Shown piece after piece: positions 21,302 to 33,325 of a stretch of DNA of 64,000 nucleotides. Source of the stretch: Primulina eburnea (lineage: Eukaryota; Streptophyta; Magnoliopsida; Lamiales; Gesneriaceae); the NCBI RefSeq assembly GCF_022965805.1, contig NC_133105.1:25430978-25494977 (forward strand), read 5' to 3'. The notes beneath the pieces are model-generated. The model was not told the origin of the DNA. It was given only the letters and a program-made list of their open reading frames with translations, and did no database searches. The translations under genes were made by a program, and so were the position numbers. Each line of letters starts with the position of its first letter. Position 1 is the stretch's first letter.

Positions 21302-24268
21302 TGTGAAGGCCTAAAATTCCTTACTTTGAAAATTTGCGGAAAAATTAAAATTTTTCTTTTAAATAATTAAAATACCTCATTCATAATTAAACCGACAAAA
21401 AAAGTTTGATAACCAAGATGGCAGCGGAAACAAATATTTGTTTGCGAAATAACAATTTAAGAATATCCAACAATTGATAAAAATTGTTTGCGGAATAAAA
21501 TAGTAAATGCTGAACTAAGGTCCTCGGGTGCCACTACTGCCGACCCAAGCTGGCTCACTGGTCCCCGCCCTCGGCCTTGACCTCATCGGTACCTACAACA
21601 ATCAAGTCTAGTGAGCCTAAAGACTCAGCATGCATATATCGTAGGTAACGAGAAAAATATAATTTGCATGAAAAAAAATATCAGATCACGAGGCATGCTG
21701 AAAATAATTTGTACTGAGCAATTATAATACGTGCATGACTGAATTAAATATCATAGTAAAAATGTTTGCTCCTTGGAGCCCTTTACTGAAATGACTGATA
21801 ATAATTTTCTGTTGAAATTATGGTCTACGCCTGTGGCCCCTGCACTAAATTGAACTAATCGGTAACTGGCTACCGGGGAGTATCAAACTGAACTGAACTG
21901 ACCGGTCACTGGTGACCGGGTGGTACCAAACTGAACTGATCGGTCACTGGCGACCGTGTAAAATAATGCTCCCATAATAGTGAATTGACCACAAGCAATA
22001 TCGCATAAATCTCAAAAATAAGTATTTTCTATTTTCATGCACGTAATATAATTAAATGGCATAAGGAAAATATCATGTATATTTTACCAACTGGATTGAA
22101 TCGCTCCCAGGCTTGCTGCAACCTAAATATACCATGAAAAATATACAATAGTTTATACTTGACCAAACTATGCAATTAAGTTTGAAAATGCGACAATTAC
22201 GTCTAACGACTTCGTATTTAATCATGACTCCGAACCAACACTGAACCGACATATAGTCATGATTAAAATATGCTTAAAATTATGAAATAATGCTCCTAAA
22301 ATGATGAGGGTCGAAATCTAGGTGAAATTGAGGCCAAAACAAGAAACGCTCTTTCGAGAGTCAATTTGGCACATCGCACCGTAAATTCTCGTATGACCTC
22401 AAAAATGATCCGAATCACAAACGGTCGAAAACACGACCTTCCTAACTTGATAAGCCATAGGCTAAAAGCTGACCAAGAACTCGAATGAGCCTCCGAACCA
22501 TCACAGCAAGTTGCTGTCAAATTCCAGCAGCTGCGCAATTGCATGTCTTGTGTTGTTTTCGAGACTACCGGCCATTGGGGCATGAACCACCGACCAGAGA
22601 CTCTTACCAACATCCCAAGGAATGATTTGAACCATGGCTAAGGGCCCTAGGCCAGCCAAAATCCTCACCATTCCAGCAACCAACCGAAAACGCATACCGA
22701 GGGCCCTCATGCGTGCGTGTGTGGTGTTGTGCTTCGCTTGCTGTCTCGACTCGTTCCAGTGGCCATTTGGTTGACCATGGCACAATCTAGACATCTTGGG
22801 GTCTGGTACGAACCATGGCTAAGGGCCATAGGCCAACCAAGATCCACACCATTCCCAAAAATCGAATCAATACATGCTGTATAATGAAGGGGCCGAAGGG
22901 TGTAGGGGCTGTTCTTGATGTTTTAATTGAAAACCGAGCAACCATGGACCAAGCCACCAAAAGGACGACTTAGTCACGTCTTAGACATGGTAGGGAAGTG
23001 ATCTAACCATGGCTATAGGCCCCTAGGGTAGCCATGATCAGATCCATTCGCTTGGACAGCAAAACTGCATTTTCGAAAAACACAAATGGACACAAATGGA
23101 GTTGCTGTCATTTTCGGGTTTTCCAGCGTGTATGGGACTGAACGAATGGACCAACATGGTCCTAATGCATCCTATTACATGTCTAGGAGCAGCCTTGGGA
23201 GCCTGGAGTCGATCCATAACCTGTAGCACTGAAACAAGAGAAAACCGTGAAGAGCATCATGAAAGTCAAAAAATTTCTACACATGCATTTCGAAAATGCT
23301 TGATGAAAATTTCGGTTTTCTTGAATAAAATCATGTAAAAGTGATGTTTAAAATAATAGTAGGACTTGATTGAGGTTTGAAAGAAATCTAGACATGCCTG
23401 GTTTCGTTTTGAAAGAAAACGAACGAAACGACGACGACGCGGCGCGGAGGAGTGGAACGCTTTCTTTCCTTCTACTCGATTTCTTTCCCTTTCTCTCTAG
23501 CTAAGAACTGACGATTTTTTACTCTGAAAAGTGCTCTGATTTTCGAGATTAGGGAGAGGGGAAAATGGTTAGGAGAGTGAGGGGAGTGGGTGCAAAATAT
23601 ATGGGAGAAATCAAGACCAAGTCTTCTCCTTTTTAAATTTTGAATTTGGTTGATAGCAAATGGCTTGTTGGATGATTCTAGAATGGGGTGGCCGATTTCT
23701 TCAAGGCTAGGAATGGGTTAGGATAAGCTCTAATAATTAATTAAATGCTGCTCCCAAAAATCATAGAATTATCCTACTAATTACATGCAAAGAAAGGGTC
23801 AAAAAGGGTGATGAGTTGGCAAGGTAATACACTATCAACTAGGGGCCGAAATTTATTAATAAAAATGAATGGGAAGTGTTGTTTATTTACTAAATTAATA
23901 ACTCTTAAAAGCCTCACTAATCCCTTAAATAATTTAGTGAATAAAACCCTTAATAATAGGAACTTAATTGAATTAATTTCCTACTCACAAGTAACTAAAT
24001 AAATCCTCAAACCTTCTTATTAACTTAAATGAACTTACTTGCTAGCTAAATTAAATTCTGGAAATATTTTTTGAATCTTAAATTTTATCTCTAAACTCCA
24101 ACTCCAGTCCGGCCTCACTGAATTCACTGAAACAATAAAAATTAAACTGCTGGCTAAAATAATTAACTTCAAAGAAATGCATTTAAATAATCATGCAATG
24201 AAGTTAATTTAATTTAAAATACTAGAATTATGCATGGCTTATACATAGACTGAGTTACGGGTTCTACA
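21302..24268 (-). repeat. G2 LTR (3' LTR in element orientation)
   Basis: The plus-strand ends are TGTGAAGGCC and GGTTCTACA; 2,967 bp. ACCGGT/CACTGGCGACCG repeats at about 21860-21960 mirror those in G5, showing the families are related. Small ORFs recur in both LTRs only because the LTRs are copies. Confidence 0.95.
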
Positions 24269-24286
24269 ATCCTTCCCCCCTTAAAA
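24269..24286 (-). other. Polypurine tract of G2
   Basis: On the minus strand TTAAGGGGGGAAGGAT directly precedes the LTR start TGTAGAACCC. It is preceded by the gaggacgaaatt phrase typical of Tekay 3' ends. Confidence 0.9.
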
Positions 24287-24304
24287 GAAATTTCGTCCTC
24301 GAAA

Positions 24305-27300
24305 TTAATACTCACCGAATAACTCGGGGTAACGATCTCTCATCTCCGGCTCAGACTCCCATGTAGCTTCCTCCTCAAAATGGTTAAGCCATTTGACTTT
24401 AACTCGCTTAACAAGCTTGTTCCGAAGCTTCTTCTCCTGTCTGTCTAAGATCTGCACTGGTCTCTCCTCATAAGATAGGTTCGGAGTAAGCTGCAACGGC
24501 TCGAAGTTCAATACATGCGAAGGATTCGCCATGTACTTCCTCAGCATAGAGAAGTGAAAGACATTGTGTACTCCGGCCAGATTCGGCGGAAGAGCAACAC
24601 GATAAGCTAGCGTCCGAATTCTGTCGAGGATCTCAAACGGTACAATGAATCTCGGACTGAGTTTCCCTTTCTTTCCAAATCGCATGACACCTTTCATAGG
24701 TGCCACCTTCACAAAAACATGGTCGCCCACTGCGAACTCTAGATCTCTCCTCCTCTGATCTGCATAACTTTTCTGTCTACTCTGAGCAGTCCTCATCCTG
24801 TCACGGATCTTGACTACTACATCGGCAGCCTGCTGAATAATTTCTGGACCCAATTCTGCTCTCTCTCCTACTTCATCCCAATGAACAGGAGATCTACACT
24901 TATGGCCATACAGTGCTTCATACGGAGCCATACCTATAGAAGATTGGAAACTGTTGTTATAGGTGAATTCTACCAACGGCAAATTCGACTCCCAACTCCC
25001 AGAGAAATCAATCACACAAGCACGGAGAAGATCCTCTAAGATCTGAATGACTCGCTCTGACTGACCATCTGTCTGTGGGTGGAAAGCGGTGCTATACAGC
25101 AACTTCGTACCCATGGTCGAATGTAAACTCTTCCAAAACGAGGAAGTGAATCTGGGATCTCTGTCAGACACGATAGAAACTGGAATACCATGAAGTCGGA
25201 CTATCTCTCGGTTATACAACTCCGCATACTGAACCATGGTGAAAGTTGTCTTAATAGGCAAGAGGTGCGCTGATTTGGTAAGACGATCAACAATCACCCA
25301 GATGGCATTTGATCCTCTGATTGAATTCGACAATCCGGTCACGAAATACATGGTAACATTCTCTCCCACTTCCACCTGGGAATAGGAAGAGGCTTGAGCG
25401 AACCTGCTGGTCTCTGATGCTCCGCCTTCACTAACTGGAAAGTCAGACACTCGGATACAAATCGTCTGATGTCTTTCTTCATACCAGGCCACCAATACAA
25501 CAACTGCAGATCTTTGTACATCTTCGTACTCCCAGGGTGAATAGAGTACGGGGACATGTGGGCCACTGCTAGAATATCTGCTCGAATAGAACCACTGCTA
25601 GGAATCCACATCCTGTCTCGGTATCTCACAATACCATCGCTGACTGAATACAAAACACTGTCCTTGGCTTCGTCTCTCTTCTTCCACTGTGCCAATTGCT
25701 CATCTGCTGACTGACCCTACGAATACGGTCAAGAAGAGAGGACTGAATGGTCAAGGTAGATAGACGGGGAACTCTACCTCGAGGATAAGTCTCGAGATCA
25801 AACCTCTGCATCTCAGTCTCAAGAGGTCTCTGAATCGTCAAGTGAGCCATCACTGCGACTTTCCTACTCAATGCATCCGCAACTACATTAGCTTTACCAG
25901 GGTGGTAGCTAATGTCACAGTCATAATCCTTCACAAGCTCCAACCAACGCCTCTGACGCATGTTCAGCTCCTTCTGCGTAAAGAAATACTTGAGGCTCTT
26001 GTGGTCGGTAAAGATCTGGCACTTTTCCCCATACAGATAATGCCTCCAAATCTTCAAGGCAAAAACTACGACGGCCAACTCTAGGTCATGGGTAGGGTAA
26101 TTCTTCTCATGAGTTTTCAGCTGACGAGAAGCATATGCTATCACCTTCCCATGCTGCATCAATATTGCGCCCAAACCGAGCTTTGAAGCATCGGTGTAAA
26201 AAAAAACTCATCGGGCCCTGACGGCATGGCCAAAACTGGCGCTGAGATAAGAGCTTGCTTCAAAGTATCGAAGCTCTTCTGACACTCCTCGCTCCACACA
26301 AATTTAGCATTCTTCTTGGTCAATGATGTGAGTGGAACGGAAATAGAGGAGAATCCCTGAATGAACTTCCTGTAATATCCTGCTAGCCCCAGAAAACTGC
26401 GGATCTCAGATGCATTCTGCGGCAGAACCCAATCTTTAACTGCTGCGACTTTCGCTGAGTCTACCTCAATACCACTTCTAGAAACAATGTGGCCTAAGAA
26501 CGCCACCTTCTCTAACCAAAATTTGCACTTACTGAACTTTGCGAATAACTTGTGCTTCTGCAAGGTCTGCAGCACTGTGGTCAGATTTCTGCTATGATCC
26601 TCCTGATTCTTCGAGTAGACGAGAACGTCGTCTATGAATGCTATCACAAACTGGTCAAGACACGGCTGAAATACGCAATTCATGAGATCCATGAAGATCT
26701 CCGGCGCATTCATCAGACCGAACGGCATCACAAGGAACTTATAGTGGCCATAACGAGTCCTGAAAGCAGTCTTGGAAACATCAGCATCTCTGACCCTCAA
26801 CTGGTGATAACCGCAACGCAGATCTATCTTGGAAAACACCAAAGCTCCCTGCAACTGATCAAATAGATCCTCAATCCGTGGAAGTGGGTACTTGTTCTTC
26901 ACTATAACCCTGTTCAACTCCCGGTAATCAATACAAAGCCTCATCGTGCCATCCTTCTTCTTAACAAACAGGACTGGCGCGCCCCAAGGTGAGAAACTCG
27001 GGCGAATGAACTCCTTGTCAAGTAGCTGCTGAATCTGCTTCTTAAGCTCCGCCATCTCTGTCGGCGCTAATCGGTACGGCGCTTTGGATATCGGAGCCGT
27101 ACCTGGCATAAGCTCAATAGAAAACTCCACCTCTCGCTCGGTGGCATACCAAAGACGTCTTCAGGAAAAACGTCTAAGAAATCTCTAACAATCGGAACAT
27201 CTGCGGCTGACTGACTGGCTGCCTCGGGGACAGATATAAAAGTCGCTAAAAACGCCCGACACCCTCTATGCATGAGCTTCCTAGCTTGGACATAAAGAAT

Positions 27301-27683
27301 AATGCGCGGTAAGGGAAAATACCTGTCCGGCTCGAATAAGAACTGCGTCATTCCAGGCGGTCGGACTAGAACAAATCTCCACTGGAAGTCTATCAACACT
27401 CTGTTCCTCAATAGCCAGTCCATCCCTAGGATGATGTCAAACTCTTGCATCGGCAACACGATAAGATCCGCATAAACAAGATTTCCATGCAGCTCGAGGT
27501 CTATATCCCGGATCACATTGGTAGCTGCCATCTCCTCGCCTGAAGGCAACACTATTGAATAGGCTATGTCTAGACCGATGGTCTTGACCTTGAGAAAATT
27601 AGCGAAGGTCTCTGAAATGAAGGAATGAGTAGCCCCTGAATCTATCAGGGCTTTCGTAGCTGACCCCGCTATAAAAATTCTTC
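24305..27683 (-). pseudogene. G2 pol: protease, reverse transcriptase, RNase H, integrase, chromodomain-like end (second exon, broken)
   Basis: From the inferred splice acceptor at 27684/27683 the frame opens straight into protease (LIDSGATHSFISE at about 27645-27605, IILGMDWLL near 27420). A frameshift near 27125 leads to reverse transcriptase ([25 protein letters not shown]), and another at the poly-A run near 26200 to RNase H ([10 protein letters not shown]). Integrase follows with the zinc finger H..H..C, but the last finger cysteine is Phe (CLTFQLVKAEH). The core has SDRDPRF and GQSERVIQ, but the first Asp of the usual DFVTGLP is Tyr (YFVTGL). The C-terminus (VKVKWLNHFEEEATWE) is chromodomain-like. 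Tekay clade is inferred. Confidence 0.93.
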
Positions 27684-27888
27684 CTGAAAGTTTGGAACAT
27701 CAAGCTGAAACCAAAAATCTCAAGAACTATCATATAGACATGCAGAGGCCAAAGTTCTTCTAACTTATATTCCCAAAAGAATACTGAGTAGAGCATGCAA
27801 TCCTATCGCAGTTCTATGTTCAAAAAAAATCTTAATCCCGATTCCCAAAATATTGAAATTCAAATATAAACTTAAGGCTTAAATGTAC
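27684..27888 (-). other. Probable spliceosomal intron between gag and protease of G2
   Basis: On the minus strand the 205 nt begin ACAG|GTACATTT and end CAAACTTTCAG|GAAG. Gag runs into it and stops at TAA (27872-27874). Removal fuses gag to the protease frame without a stop: the junction codon takes one base from exon 1 and two from exon 2, and 27681 is in phase with the protease frame at 27552. The spliced protein then aligns without gaps to the G3 protein over this region (18 residues before the Asp of the active site in both). The segment is T-rich. G3 has no such insertion. Confidence 0.8.
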
Positions 27889-28954
27889 CTGTCATAAGCA
27901 TGGTCTCTGGGTTCGTTTCCGTGGCATGGAGAGCAAAAACTCTGCCTTGGGTAGGCAGATTCCTCTGAGGGCACTGCAGCACCATGTGGTCTGGACTGCC
28001 ACACTTGTAACAATTTCCGGAGCCAAACCTACATGCTCCAGGATGGCGGCGTGAGCACTTGGGACAGACTGGGCGCTCAAATGGCCTCGGGACTGCGCGT
28101 CCCTGCTGCTGCTGCTGAGGTCCTCCTCTGTTCCTGGGCGGGCCGTGATACGGCCTCTTGTTCTGGTTGTGCTGCTGAGGTGGAGGGCGGTGTGGTACCT
28201 GAACTGGTCGCTTCCCCAAGCGATCCCTCTCAATGTCAATCAGATCCTGCTCTGCAGCCAGAGCTCTAGAAACAACAACTTCATAGGTAGTAGGGCCAGC
28301 CACCCTAACATCACGGCGCAAGATCGGTCGTAGTCCATCAAGAAAGTGCCTCAGCTTGGCACCCGCATCATTCGCAATCAGGGGCACAAAATGGCAGCCC
28401 CTCTCAAACTTACGGACAAACTCCGTAACTGTCAGCTCTCCCTGTCTCAGGGTCATGAACTCCCTGATCAAACGTGAATGCACCTCATCAGTAAAATATT
28501 TGGAGTAAAATACCTCCGTGAAGCGTGTCCAAGTCAGCGTAGCCAAGTTCAGGGCTATTGACGCTCCTTCCCACCATAAGCGGGCATCTCTACTGAACAG
28601 ATAGGTGGCACAGCGTACTCTGTCTGCATCTCCAAGCTCCATAAACTCAAAGATAACCTCGAGGGACTTGATCCAGCCTTCGGCAATCATGGGGTCCGTC
28701 GTCCCTGAAAACTCTTTAGGACGCATCTTCATGAATCTCTCATAAGTAGCCTCAGGCCCGGTCGGCCTAGCTGCCACAACGGCATTGTTCCCCGCAAACT
28801 GTGCGAAGAACTGGTTCATCCTAGCTAACATCTGGGCATTCATATAAGGAGGAGGGAGTGGAGGTCCCTGCCTCTCTTGTCTCTGATCATTCCCGTCCTC
28901 ATGACGGTGTACACCACCACCTCTCGGGCGTCCAATCTGGTGTCTAGGAGGCAT
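27889..28954 (-). CDS. G2 gag (first exon; unspliced form ends at 27872)
   Basis: Starting at MPPRHQIGRPRGGG, the frame is open for about 355 codons. It has a proline-rich start, the gag domain (RDARLWWEGASI, FYSKYFTDEVHSRLIREF, LRQGELTVTEFV), a Gln/Arg/Pro-rich basic linker, a CPKCSRRHPGAC finger and the zinc knuckle CYKCGSPDHMVLQC. It ends RVFALHATETN.., the usual passage into protease. Without splicing it adds five residues and stops. This is the only gag here that is intact over its full length. Confidence 0.92.
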
Positions 28955-29182
28955 ACTGTTCCATACATAACCAATAAATAACTAACATGCATAATTCCAT
29001 AATTTATTTTAAATAAACACTGAAATAATTAAAGAATCTGAATGTAAAATATTTCATGGAGGCATGCTGTTAAAATAATTCATGATTTAAATAAAATGCC
29101 GAAATGTAAAACTTACAGACCGAAGACATGGCTTCGTGGACTTCTCGTGGTCAGTAGTAGTGTAACCCTTTACAAGAACATA

Positions 29183-29195
29183 GGCTCTGATACCA
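29183..29195 (-). other. Primer-binding site of G2 (initiator Met-tRNA)
   Basis: The plus strand ggctctgatacca is TGGTATCAGAGCC on the element strand, two bases from the LTR end at 29198. It is complementary to the plant initiator Met-tRNA. Confidence 0.92.
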
Positions 29196-29197
29196 AC

Positions 29198-32190
29198 TGT
29201 GAAGGCCTAAAATTCCTTACTTTGAAAATTTGCGGAAAAATTAAAATTTTTCTTTTTAAATAATTAAAATGCCTCATTCATAATTAAACCGATAAACAAA
29301 GTTTGATATCCAAGATGGCAACGGAAGAAAATATTTGTTTGCGAAATAACAATTTAAAAATATCCAACAACTGATAAAAATTGTTTGCGGAATAAAATAA
29401 TAAATACTGAACTGAGGTCCTCGAGTGCCACTACTGCCGACCCAAGCTGGCTCACTGGTCCCCGCCCTCGACCCTGACCTCATCGGTACCTACAACAATC
29501 AAGTCTGGTGAGCCTAAAGACTCAGCATGCATATATCGTAGGTAACGAGAAAAATATAATTTGCATGGAAAAAAATATCAGATCACGAGGCATGCTGAAA
29601 ATAATTTGTACTGAGCAATTATAATACGTGCATGACTGAATTAAATATCATAATAAAAATGTTTGCTCCTTGGAGCCCTTTACTGAAATGACTGATAATA
29701 ATTTTCTGTTGAGATTATGGTCTACGTCTGTGACCCCTGCACTATACTGAACTGATCGGTAACTGGCTACCTGGGAGTATCAAACTGAACTGAACTGACC
29801 GGTCACTGGCGACTGGGTGGTACCAAACTGAAGTGATCGGTCACTGGCGACCGTGTAAAATAATGCTCCCATAATAGTGAATTGACCACAAGCAATATCG
29901 CATAAATCTCAAAAATAAGTATTTTCTATTTTCATGCACGTAATATAATTAAATGGCATAATGAAAATATCCTGTATATTTTACCAACTGGATTGGATCG
30001 CTCCCAGGCTCGCTGCAACCTAAATATACCATGAAAAATATACAATAGTTTATACTTGACCAAACTATGCAATTAAGTTTGAAAATGCGACAATTACGTC
30101 TAACGACTTCGTATTTAATCATGACTCCGAACCAACACTGAACCGACGTATAGTCATGATTAAAATACGCTTAAAATTATTAAATAATGCTCCTAAAATG
30201 ATGAGGGTCGAAATCTAGGTGAAATGGAGGCCAAAACAAGAAACGCTCTTTCGAGAGTCAATTTGGCACATCGCACCGTAAATTTTCGTATGACCTCAAA
30301 AATGATCCAAATCACAAACAGTCAAAAACAAGACCTTCCTAACTCGATGAGGCACTGTCCATTCCAAGGCCATAGGCTAAAATCCGACCAAAAACTCGAA
30401 CGAGCCTCCGAACCGTCACAGTAAGTTGCTTTCAAATTCCAGCAGCTGCGCAATTGCATGTCTTGTGTTGTTTTCGAGACTACCGGCCATTGGGGCATGA
30501 ACCACCGACCAGAGACTCTTACCAACATCCCAAGGAATGATTTGAACCATGGCTAAGGGCCCTAGGCCAGCCAAAATCCTCACCATTCCAGCAACCAACC
30601 GAAAACGCATTACCGAGGGCCCTCATGCATGCGTGTGTGGTGTTGTGCTTCGCTTGCTGTCTCGACTCGTTCCAGTGGCCATTTGGTTGACCATGGAACG
30701 ATCTAGACATCTTGGGTATGGTATGAACCGTGGCTAAGGGCCATAGGCCAACCAAGATCCACACCATTCCCAAAAATCGAATCAATACATGCTGTATAAT
30801 GAAGGGGCCGAAGGGTGTAGGGGCTGTTCTTGATGTTTTAATTGAAAACCGAGCAACCATGGACCAAGCCACCAAAAGGACGACTTAGTCACGTCTTAGA
30901 CATGCTAGGGAAGTGATCTAACCATGGTTATAGGCCCCTAGGGCAGCCATGATCAGATCCATTCCCTTGGACAGCAAAACTGCATTTTCGAAAAACACAA
31001 ATGGACACAAATGGAGTTGCTGTCATTTTCGGGTTTTCCAGCGTGTATGGGACTGAACGAATGGACCAACATGGTCCTAATGCATCCTATTACATGTCTA
31101 GGAGCAGCCTTGGGAGCCTGGAGTCGATCCATAACCTGTAGCACTGAAACAAGAGAAAACCGTGAAGAGCATCATGAAAGTCAAAAAATTTCTGCACATG
31201 CATTTCGAAAATGCTTGATGAAAATTTCGGTTTTCTTGAATAAAAATCATGTAAAAGTGATGTTTAAAATAATAGTAGGACTTGATTGAGGTTTGAAAGA
31301 AATCTAGACATGCCTGGTTTCGTTTTGAAAGAAAACGAACGAAACGACGACGACGCGGCGCGGAGGAGTGGAACGCTTTCTTTCCTTCTACTCGATTTCT
31401 TTCCCTTTCTCTCTAGCTAAGAACTGACGATTTTTTACTCTGAAAAGTGCTCTGATTTTCGAGATTAGGGAGAGGGGAAAATGGTTAGGAGAGTGAGGGG
31501 AGTGGGTGGTGCAAAATATATGGGAGAAATCAAGACCAAGTCTCCCCCTTTTTAAATTTTGAATTTGGTTGATAGCAAATGGCTTGTTGGATGATTCTAG
31601 AATGGGGTGGCCGATTTTTTCAAGGCTAGGAATGGGTTAGGATAAGCTCTAATAATTAATTAAATGGTGCTCCCAAAAATCATAGAATTATCCTACTAAT
31701 TACATGCAAAGAAAGGGTCAAAAAGGGTGATGAGTTGGCAAGGCAATACACTATCAACTAGGGGCCGAAATTTATTAATAAAAATGAATGGGAAGTGTTG
31801 TTTATTTACTAAATTAATAACTCTTAAAAGCCTCACTAATCCCTTAAATAATTTAGTGAATAAAACCCTTAATAATAGGAACTTAATTGAATTAATTTCC
31901 TACTCACCTCAAGTAACTAAATAAATCCTCAGACCTTCTTATTAACTTAAATGAACTTACTTGCTAGCTAAATTAAATTCTGGAAATATTTTCTGAATCT
32001 TAAATTTTATCTCTAAACTCCAACTCCAGTCCGGCCTCACTGAATTCACTGAAATGATAAAAATTAAACTGCTGGCTAAAATAATTAACTTCAAAGAAAT
32101 GCATTTAAATAATCATGCAATGAAGTCAATTTAATTTAAAATACTAGAATTATGCATGGCTTATACGTAGACTGAGTTACGGGTTCTACA
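29198..32190 (-). repeat. G2 LTR (5' LTR in element orientation)
   Basis: It has the same ends as the first LTR (TGTGAAGGCC...GGTTCTACA); 2,993 bp. Differences include a 16-18-base insertion near 30345-30365 (gaggcactgtccattcc) and scattered transitions. Confidence 0.95.
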
Positions 32191-32350
32191 GTTCTTTTGC
32201 AAACAAATAATTTCTTCCGCTGCTATTTTTAACATTTAAACTTTATTTAACGGTCTATTTTATGAATGAGGCATTCTACTTACTTTACAAATAAAATTTT
32301 TAATTTTTCCGCAAATATTCAAACACGAATTTTCGGGCCGTTATAACCAA
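32191..32350 (+). mobile_element. Gypsy LTR fragment G5-right, part 2
   Basis: It starts with the second copy of the target site gttct and continues the G5 LTR (tttgcaaacaaataatttc...cgggccgttataacca), matching 5938-6097 nearly base for base. Confidence 0.85.
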
Positions 32351-32425
32351 GGTATTATTTAATAATTGTTTTGCTTATGTCATTATTCTTGAAAATAATT
32401 ATATTAACATTCGTTATCTTGCTAG

Positions 32426-32671
32426 GTGCAAATTAAGTCAAAGAAATACAGAAGTACAAGTGTGGGCAATGAAAAAGAGGTTAATAATTTTACAATTGTT
32501 ACGAAAACACTCCAATATGGAGTCGACTTTGGATCAGATTTTAGGTTGGATCATGTAACAGCCGCATTATCTTCGTATTTTGGCCAACTAGATAATGATG
32601 AAACTATTGGTTCGACAAATTGGAGCAGTAACGAGAGCATGCATGCTTTCTTCTGTCGAGTTTTCGGATGA
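32426..32671 (+). pseudogene. Exon-like open frame of unknown gene, right copy
   Basis: This is the second copy of the frame at 6173-6418, again preceded by ttatcttgctag. The 82 codons stay open; changes seen include V to M/V at the first codon (gta to gtg), G to S in YRGTS and P to S in ALPSY. The family is not recognised. Open frames in both copies may reflect recent duplication rather than selection. Confidence 0.35.
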
Positions 32672-33077
32672 ATATGAAGAAAAATCTATTGGAACTTTTT
32701 ACTTGAATTTTAAAATTTGGTATTTATCGATCCATTTTTTGGAGGATAAAATATATGCTACTTTTCATATTTGGTATGATTTATCCATACTAGTCTAAAG
32801 CTTTATCAATCAATCATATGGGAGGTGAGATGGTTGTTGGCAGAAATATATAGATATTAAATTTAAACTCGATATAATACATACAATTATCAAATGACAT
32901 ACATGTATTAAAATATATCATCTCAAACCATTTGTATACACACATAGTTGATATGATACACATGCAAATTATCAAATCATGACACCTACCTATGTGGACA
33001 CACATATACGTATATGTATCTATAAATTAGCGCACACGTACACTAACAAATAAATTCACCTACAAACTCAAATACAC
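32672..33077. other. AT-rich non-coding stretch, right copy
   Basis: Near-identical to 6419-6825. No gene or structure is supported. Confidence 0.6.
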
Positions 33078-33080
33078 CTA

Positions 33081-33325
33081 GGGTGTGTTTGGTTGAGTGG
33101 ATTAAATAAGGATAGATTAATAGTCCAATATTTATGGTTAAAATTTTAAGTTGTTTTAATAATCATTTTGACCCGATTTAAGATCCAATTTTATGGATAA
33201 CTATTTTATTAATAAAATTGGATCTTAAACCGGGTCAAAATTATTATTAAAACATCTTAAAATTTTAACGATATATATTTGACTATTAATATATCCTTAT
33301 TTAATCCACTCAACCAAACACACCC
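33081..33325. mobile_element. Complete MITE, PIF/Harbinger (Tourist-like)
   Basis: The terminal inverted repeat GGGTGTGTTTGGTTGAGTGG at 33081 matches its reverse complement ending at 33325, and continues into a foldback of about 100 bases per arm. The flanking CTA at 33078-33080 and 33326-33328 is a 3-bp target duplication. There is no coding capacity in the 245 bp. The copy at 6826-7040 lacks the left end. Confidence 0.85.

Larger units (their letters stand above)
21302..32190 (-). mobile_element. Complete Tekay-type Gypsy element G2, minus strand
   Basis: Two LTRs (21302-24268 and 29198-32190) flank gag and pol read on the minus strand. The five-base target duplication gttct is at 21297-21301 and 32191-32195. 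The G5 LTR continues seamlessly across the insertion (attgttct / gttcttttgcaaac). The first 290 bp of the LTRs differ at about 16 positions; later parts are closer. The primer-binding and polypurine sites are intact, while coding frames are interrupted. Confidence 0.96.

Noticed and set aside
22296..23338. Open frames in the G2 LTR, repeated at 30224-31289
   Set aside because: Same reason: LTR duplicates, opposite-strand overlaps, no recognisable domain.
29183..29195. tRNA genes at the primer-binding sites
   Set aside because: Matches are limited to the 12-18 bases complementary to tRNA 3' ends; no cloverleaf or internal promoter boxes are present at any of the sites.
21302..32190. Apparent age conflict: G2 LTRs look more diverged than the two copies of the block it sits in
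   Set aside because: The high G2 divergence is limited to the first few hundred bases; later parts of its LTRs are about as similar as the block copies, so by-eye counts do not support a conflict.
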